A stretch of DNA of 64,000 nt from Pseudomonas guariconensis (lineage in GTDB: Bacteria; Pseudomonadota; Gammaproteobacteria; Pseudomonadales; Pseudomonadaceae), in the NCBI RefSeq assembly GCF_900102675.1, contig NZ_FMYX01000009.1:1-64000 (forward strand), in the 5' to 3' direction. Shown here piece after piece: positions 59,973 through 64,000 of this stretch. Below the pieces are notes generated by a model. That model ran no database searches. It saw only the letters and a program-made list of their open reading frames with translations, and was not told the origin of the DNA. Position 1 is the first letter of the stretch. Each line of letters starts with the position of its first letter. A program made the position numbers and the translations under genes.

Positions 59973-60767
59973 TCAGGCCCCCGTGAGCTCGGCCAGCAGC
60001 TCGTCGCGCAGCTTCTGCAATCGCGGCGCGTGCCGTTCGCGCGGGTGCGGTAGCTCCACGCGCACTTCATGGCGAATGCGCCCAGGGCGAGGGTCCATCA
60101 CGATGACCCGGTCGCCCAGGTAAAGGGCTTCCTCCACGTCATGGGTCACCATGATCATGCTGCTGCCCTGTTGCAGCCAGATGCGTTGTAGCTCGCGTTG
60201 CAGGTGGATGCGGGTCAGGGCATCCAGGGCGCCGAAGGGCTCGTCGAGCAACAGCAGCTTAGGCCGGGTGATCAACGCCCGGGCAATGGCTGCGCGTTGG
60301 GCCATCCCGCCGGAGAGTTGGTGCGGGTAGGCGTGCTCGAAGCCTTGCAGGCCGACCAACGCCAGATGCTCGGCGACCCGTTCGGCTTTTTCCCGTTTGC
60401 CCAGGCGCAGGGGCTTGAGGGCCAGGGCCACGTTCTGTTCGACGGTTTTCCAGGGAAACAGGCGGTGATCCTGGAACACCAGGCCCCGGTCCAGGCTGGT
60501 GCCTTGTACGCGTTCGCCATCCAGATGGATGTGCCCGGCGTAGTCTTGCTCCAGCCCCACGATCAGCCGCAACAGCGAGGACTTGCCGCACCCGCTGGCG
60601 CCGACGATGCAGACGAACTCGCCCGGCAGCACCTGCAGATCGATGTCCTTGAGCACCTGCAACGGCTTGCCGTCGATCTGGTAGTGCTTGTTCAGCCCAC
60701 GAATCTGCAAGGCGCCGGGTTGGCCGAGGGTGTAGGCGGGTAGAACGGAATTGAGCAATGCGGTCAT
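59973..60767 (-). CDS. ABC transporter ATPase (nitrate/sulfonate/taurine type)
   Basis: A 264-residue ABC ATPase with Walker A GASGCGKSSLLRL, Q-loop VFQDHRLFPWKTVEQNVAL, signature LSGGMAQRAAIARAL, Walker B LLLLDEPFGALDA and switch His in VTHDVEEAL. It is of the SsuB/TauB type. ATG 60767 has AGG eight bases upstream, and the GTG at 60776 touches the permease stop. It is the last gene of an operon running from 64000 down. Confidence 0.92.
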   Translation of the reverse strand: MTALLNSVLPAYTLGQPGALQIRGLNKHYQIDGKPLQVLKDIDLQVLPGEFVCIVGASGCGKSSLLRLIVGLEQDYAGHIHLDGERVQGTSLDRGLVFQDHRLFPWKTVEQNVALALKPLRLGKREKAERVAEHLALVGLQGFEHAYPHQLSGGMAQRAAIARALITRPKLLLLDEPFGALDALTRIHLQRELQRIWLQQGSSMIMVTHDVEEALYLGDRVIVMDPRPGRIRHEVRVELPHPRERHAPRLQKLRDELLAELTGA

Positions 60768-60776
60768 CACGGTCAC

Positions 60777-61550
60777 CTATCGACGAAGAGCGCGCCAGCG
60801 CAGCAGGTGCCGGCTGAGGCGGGAGAACAGTTGGTTCATGGCATAGCCGAGCAAGCCGATGCACAGCACGCCGATCACGATGACCTCCATGCGCGAGCCG
60901 GTCTCGGCGTTCATCATCAGGTTGCCCAGGCCCATGCCGGTGGAGAGGAACAGCTCGCTGCCCACCGAACTGACCCAGGCGAAGGCCAGCGCGTGCAACA
61001 CGCCGTTGCACAAGCTGGGCAGAGCGCCAGGCAGGAGGATCTGCGCGAACTGCTGCCAGGGCGACAGGGCATACAGGCGCCCGACTTCCCGGTAGCGTTT
61101 CTCCACGTGGCTGAAGCCTTCGAAGGCGTTGAGCGTCATCGGGTAGAACGCCGCCAGAGAGACGATCAATACCTTGGTCGCTTCGCCGCTGCCGAACCAC
61201 AACGCCAACAGGGGGATCAGCCCTAGGATGGGAACCTGGCGCAGGCCATGGAACAACGGCGCGAAGAGCCGCTCCAGCCAGCGCGACGAGGCCATCCCGG
61301 CGCCCAGGGCGAAGCCTGCCAGCACGCCGAACAGCAGCCCCAGGCAGGTGCGTTGCAGGCTGGCCTGCACGCTCAACCACAGCTCGCCGCTGGCCAGCAG
61401 CTCGACCAGGCCTTGGCCGATGCGCTCGAGCGGTACGAAGGCATAGGCCTGGCTGGCGCCTTGGCGCGAGGCGATGTCCCAGGCCGCGATCAACAGCAGG
61501 GGCAGTACCAGCCCGCGGCCCCGGCGGGCCAATGAAATCAGTCGGTTCAT
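60777..61550 (-). CDS. ABC transporter permease (SsuC/TauC type), second
   Basis: A 257-residue inner-membrane permease with six helices and the EAA-type motif (VGRLYALSPWQQFAQILLPGALPSLCNGV). It is the second permease of the operon. It overlaps the previous gene by four bases and ends nine bases before the ATPase start, so it is tightly coupled. Confidence 0.9.
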   Translation of the reverse strand: MNRLISLARRGRGLVLPLLLIAAWDIASRQGASQAYAFVPLERIGQGLVELLASGELWLSVQASLQRTCLGLLFGVLAGFALGAGMASSRWLERLFAPLFHGLRQVPILGLIPLLALWFGSGEATKVLIVSLAAFYPMTLNAFEGFSHVEKRYREVGRLYALSPWQQFAQILLPGALPSLCNGVLHALAFAWVSSVGSELFLSTGMGLGNLMMNAETGSRMEVIVIGVLCIGLLGYAMNQLFSRLSRHLLRWRALRR

Positions 61551-62305
61551 AGGGGTTTCCAGCGCAGCACGCGCCGCTCCAGCAGTCTTAGACCTTGATC
61601 GAGGGTGAAGCCCACCAGCCCGGTCACCAGCACACCGACCATCACCACATCGATGCGCAGCATCTGCCGGCTCATCTCGATCATCTGCCCCAGGCCGCTG
61701 TCGGCGGCCAGCAGCTCAGCAGCCACCAGCACCATCCAGGCGCGGCTCAGGCCAATGCGCAGGCCAGTGAGGATCGGTGGCGCGGCGGCCGGGAAGGCGA
61801 CCTGCGTGAGCAGGGTCGGCAGGGGTAGGCGCTGCACCTGGGCGACCTCGAAGTAGCTGCGCGGGATGCCGCGCACGCCCTCGCAGGTCGCAAGGGCCAC
61901 AGGGAAGAACGTGGCCTTGATGACGATCACGATCTTGAACGTCTCCTCGACGCCGAAGGACAGGATGAACATCGGGATCAGGGCAATCGACGGGACTTGG
62001 CGCAGGGTATGGAAGAGTGGCCCGCAATAGGCCTCGACACCGGGCGACAGGGCCATGGCACAGCCAAAGGCAAGGCCTGCGCCGGCGCCGAACACGAAGC
62101 CCAGGGCCAAGCGCGACAGGCTGCTGCCCAGGTGTTCGCGCAGCTCGCCGCTGGCCAGCAACTGCTCGAAGGTTTGCCAGACCTCGCGCGGTGGTACCAG
62201 CAGCTGGCGCGGGAAGGCGCCGCTGTCGGCCAGCACTATCCACGCCGCGAGCAGCGCCAGCGGCGAGACGAGCAGAGTCAGGTGATGCCAAGGGAGTGTG
62301 CGCAT
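61547..62305 (-). CDS. ABC transporter permease (SsuC/TauC type), first
   Basis: A 252-residue inner-membrane permease with about six helices and the EAA loop (FEVAQVQRLPLPTLLTQVAFPAAAPPILTGL). It differs enough from the next permease (about one third identity by eye) to suggest a heterodimeric pore. It lies four bases after the MFS gene, one operon. Confidence 0.9.
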   Translation of the reverse strand: MRTLPWHHLTLLVSPLALLAAWIVLADSGAFPRQLLVPPREVWQTFEQLLASGELREHLGSSLSRLALGFVFGAGAGLAFGCAMALSPGVEAYCGPLFHTLRQVPSIALIPMFILSFGVEETFKIVIVIKATFFPVALATCEGVRGIPRSYFEVAQVQRLPLPTLLTQVAFPAAAPPILTGLRIGLSRAWMVLVAAELLAADSGLGQMIEMSRQMLRIDVVMVGVLVTGLVGFTLDQGLRLLERRVLRWKPL

Positions 62306-62309
62306 CGAG

Positions 62310-63500
62310 TCAGCCCTCCACGACGATGACAGGGGTCGTACCGCGCCGCACGTGGCGCAGCCAGCAGAACAGGGCGGTGAGCAGCACCAGCGGGGTCCAC
62401 GCCAAAAACAGGTTGGCCGTGCCGATCCAGTGGCTGATCACCCCACCTAGCAAGGCACCGGTACAGCCGCCAAGCATCCCGGCCAGGTTGAACAGGCCCG
62501 AGAGCTTGCTCTTGTCCAGCGGCGAGTCGCTCATCCGCGCCATGTTCACCAAGTGCGCCAGGGCGCTGGCCACGCTCAGCAGCACTGCCCCCGCGGCCAG
62601 CCAGGCATAGCCCTGGCCACGACCGAGCAGCAGCAGGCCCGTCACTGCCAGGCCCAGCCCTGCAAGGTAGGTCAGGCGTCGCCCCGCGCGCGTTACCAAG
62701 CGGCCAAGGCTGAACAGGCCCAGCACCGCCGCCAGACCCTGGATCATCACCAAACTCACGGCACGCTCCTGGCTCAGGTGTGCGACCTCCATGGCCAGCA
62801 CGATGACGAAGGTGCCGAACAACGCACCGGTGGCGCCGGACAACAGTTCGATCAGGCAGCTCTCGGCCACCTCGGCATGGCCGAGCAAGGCACGGGACTG
62901 GGCGAGGATGCCGCCGTCAATCTCGGGGGCGGTCTCGGCCGGGTTTTCGTGCTCCCAAAAGCCAAGGCTGTACACCGCCATCGAGCCGAAGCACAGCCCG
63001 ATCACCACGAAGCCCAACGTAAAGCTGCCACCGCTCAGGGCATTGCCCAGTAACGGGCCGAGCAAGCCCATGCCCAGGGTCAGCGCGCCGCGATACCAGC
63101 CGGCCTTGTCGCGGCCTATGTGGCGCAACTGACGCAGAAAGGCGCTGTTCATGGCCACGATGCGAAACGGGATGCACAGGCCGATCAGCAGCCGCGCCAC
63201 GGCCAGCCAGGTCCAATGGGCGAACAGCGGGATCGCCAAGTTCAGCAGCAGCGGCCCGAGGCTGGCCAGAAAGTACACCCGGCGTGCACCGACGCGGGCG
63301 ATGACGAAGCCCGCCGGCAGGGTCAGCAGCACCATGCCCAGCGACTCCATGGCCGAGATCACCCCCAACTGCAACGGGCTGGCGCCCAGGTGCATGGCGT
63401 ACAGAGTGGTGACGATCTTCGCCATGCCGATGGTGGCGCCACTGAAGGTCGCCAGGAACATGAAGCTGGCGATGAAGCCGTGCGGCCTAGATGGCGACAT
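62310..63500 (-). CDS. MFS transporter inside the ABC operon
   Basis: A 396-residue major facilitator with about twelve helices, starting MSPSRPHGFIASFMFLATFSG. The MFS loop is GFVIARVGARRVYFLASLGP and the central cytoplasmic stretch (HENPAETAPEIDGGILAQSRALL) is usual. GGAG lies seven bases before ATG 63500, inside the end of the binding-protein gene, so the genes overlap by 14 bases. No substrate can be read; an MFS gene inside an ABC operon suggests efflux of a product or uptake of a related compound. Confidence 0.85.
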   Translation of the reverse strand: MSPSRPHGFIASFMFLATFSGATIGMAKIVTTLYAMHLGASPLQLGVISAMESLGMVLLTLPAGFVIARVGARRVYFLASLGPLLLNLAIPLFAHWTWLAVARLLIGLCIPFRIVAMNSAFLRQLRHIGRDKAGWYRGALTLGMGLLGPLLGNALSGGSFTLGFVVIGLCFGSMAVYSLGFWEHENPAETAPEIDGGILAQSRALLGHAEVAESCLIELLSGATGALFGTFVIVLAMEVAHLSQERAVSLVMIQGLAAVLGLFSLGRLVTRAGRRLTYLAGLGLAVTGLLLLGRGQGYAWLAAGAVLLSVASALAHLVNMARMSDSPLDKSKLSGLFNLAGMLGGCTGALLGGVISHWIGTANLFLAWTPLVLLTALFCWLRHVRRGTTPVIVVEG

Positions 63501-64000
63501 TGACGTTCTCCAGCAGGTGCGCCAGCGGCCGGGGTTCGATCCACTGACGCACATCGAAGCGGCGCGCAATGAACCCCCAGCGTTCGAGAAAGTCCGTGAG
63601 GTCCTGCAAGGCCTCGATGGAGCGCTCGGCCAGGTTGGTGCGCAGGCGCAGGTGGGCGTCTTCGCCATAGGCCGCCGCGACCCAGTACTCGCTGGTGTTC
63701 AGCTCGCGGGCGAGGAAGCGGCGGGTCTCTTCGGGGCGGGCCCAGGCCCATTGCTCGGCACGCAGCACGCTGTCGAGAATCAGCACCGCGGCGTCGAAGT
63801 GCTGGTCCAGCAGGTGCTGGTCGACGGTCAGGGTGCGTGGGGTGCCGATGTTGGCGCGCACCAGCGGATCGGGGTGCGAACCGATGTCCACCACCACCCG
63901 CAGGCCGAATTCGTCGGCCAGGTGCAGGCCGTGGGCGCCCTTGAGGAAGATCGCGTCGATATCGCCTCGCAGCAGGCCGATCAACTCGTTGTTGCGCTGG
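63487..64000 (-). CDS. ABC transporter substrate-binding protein, DszB/SsuA-like, N-terminus outside window
   Basis: The C-terminal 170 residues of a periplasmic-binding-type protein; the reading frame stays open through base 64000 and the 5' end is missing. LLRGDIDAIFLKGAHGLHLADEFGLRVVVDIG and a final FLERWGFIARRFDVRQWI show the sulfonate/nitrate-binding fold. The spacing and closing block bring to mind DszB, an aromatic sulfinate desulfinase of the same fold; from memory only. Only the upstream part can say whether it is exported or cytosolic. It overlaps the MFS gene start. Confidence 0.75.
   Translation of the reverse strand, partial: QRNNELIGLLRGDIDAIFLKGAHGLHLADEFGLRVVVDIGSHPDPLVRANIGTPRTLTVDQHLLDQHFDAAVLILDSVLRAEQWAWARPEETRRFLARELNTSEYWVAAAYGEDAHLRLRTNLAERSIEALQDLTDFLERWGFIARRFDVRQWIEPRPLAHLLENVNVAI

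Overview
The window looks like chromosome of a fluorescent pseudomonad of the Pseudomonas putida group. The basis is a 5S rRNA tail, a fused nuoCD inside a complete 13-gene nuo operon, aceA next to nuo, a gacA-uvrC-pgsA-tRNA-Gly block with a TTG start on gacA, high GC with GC-rich third positions, and P. putida-type REP hairpins. The species assignment is inferred from gene content and recalled sequence similarity; no search was run.

Layout. 1-117: end of a 5S rRNA gene and its terminator. 168-3032: universal stress protein, tRNA hydroxylase MiaE and small envelope or unknown proteins. 3123-6188: LysR regulator divergent from a polyamine-binding protein and agmatinase. 6384-13312: small secreted protein, PQQ-type sugar dehydrogenase, ZapE-like ATPase, DinB protein, YqaA, DUF411 protein, U32 tRNA hydroxylase TrhP and an AI-2E family transporter. 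13317-17353: accessory island with a TonB receptor, an HTH-only LuxR protein, an unknown partner, a phage CI-like repressor and an Ogr/Delta-like zinc finger. 17428-32399: nuoA-N on the minus strand. 32779-41816: lysoplasmalogenase, isocitrate lyase, secretin-domain protein, unusual subtilase, SulP transporter and a second-type EF-G. 41966-48933: D-serine dehydratase, two small unknown proteins, aminotransferase, LysR, GABA-type permease and thioesterase. 49245-53967: lipoprotein pair, GST, Pit phosphate transporter, DUF488 and GNAT proteins. 54113-57813: XRE regulator, gacA, uvrC, pgsA, tRNA-Gly. 58006-64000: SDR, e(P4)-type phosphatase, and a sulfonate/nitrate-type ABC operon with an embedded MFS gene, whose binding protein runs off the window.

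How it works together. The nuo operon supplies the 14 complex I subunit functions as 13 genes, with aceA for the glyoxylate shunt nearby. Two tRNA hydroxylases sit near ANR-type boxes: O2-dependent miaE beside a promoter that fits ANR control of usp, and O2-independent trhP behind a perfect ANR palindrome at a class II position. The polyamine genes (binding protein, agmatinase, LysR) and the aminotransferase, LysR and permease genes look like small catabolic units. The 3' end looks like an organosulfur scavenging operon.

The most unusual items are the ANR-type box before trhP, the LuxR/CI/Ogr island, a subtilase with Glu in place of the catalytic Asp, a 13-bp inverted repeat between an XRE gene and gacA, and a near-consensus Fur box before nuoA.
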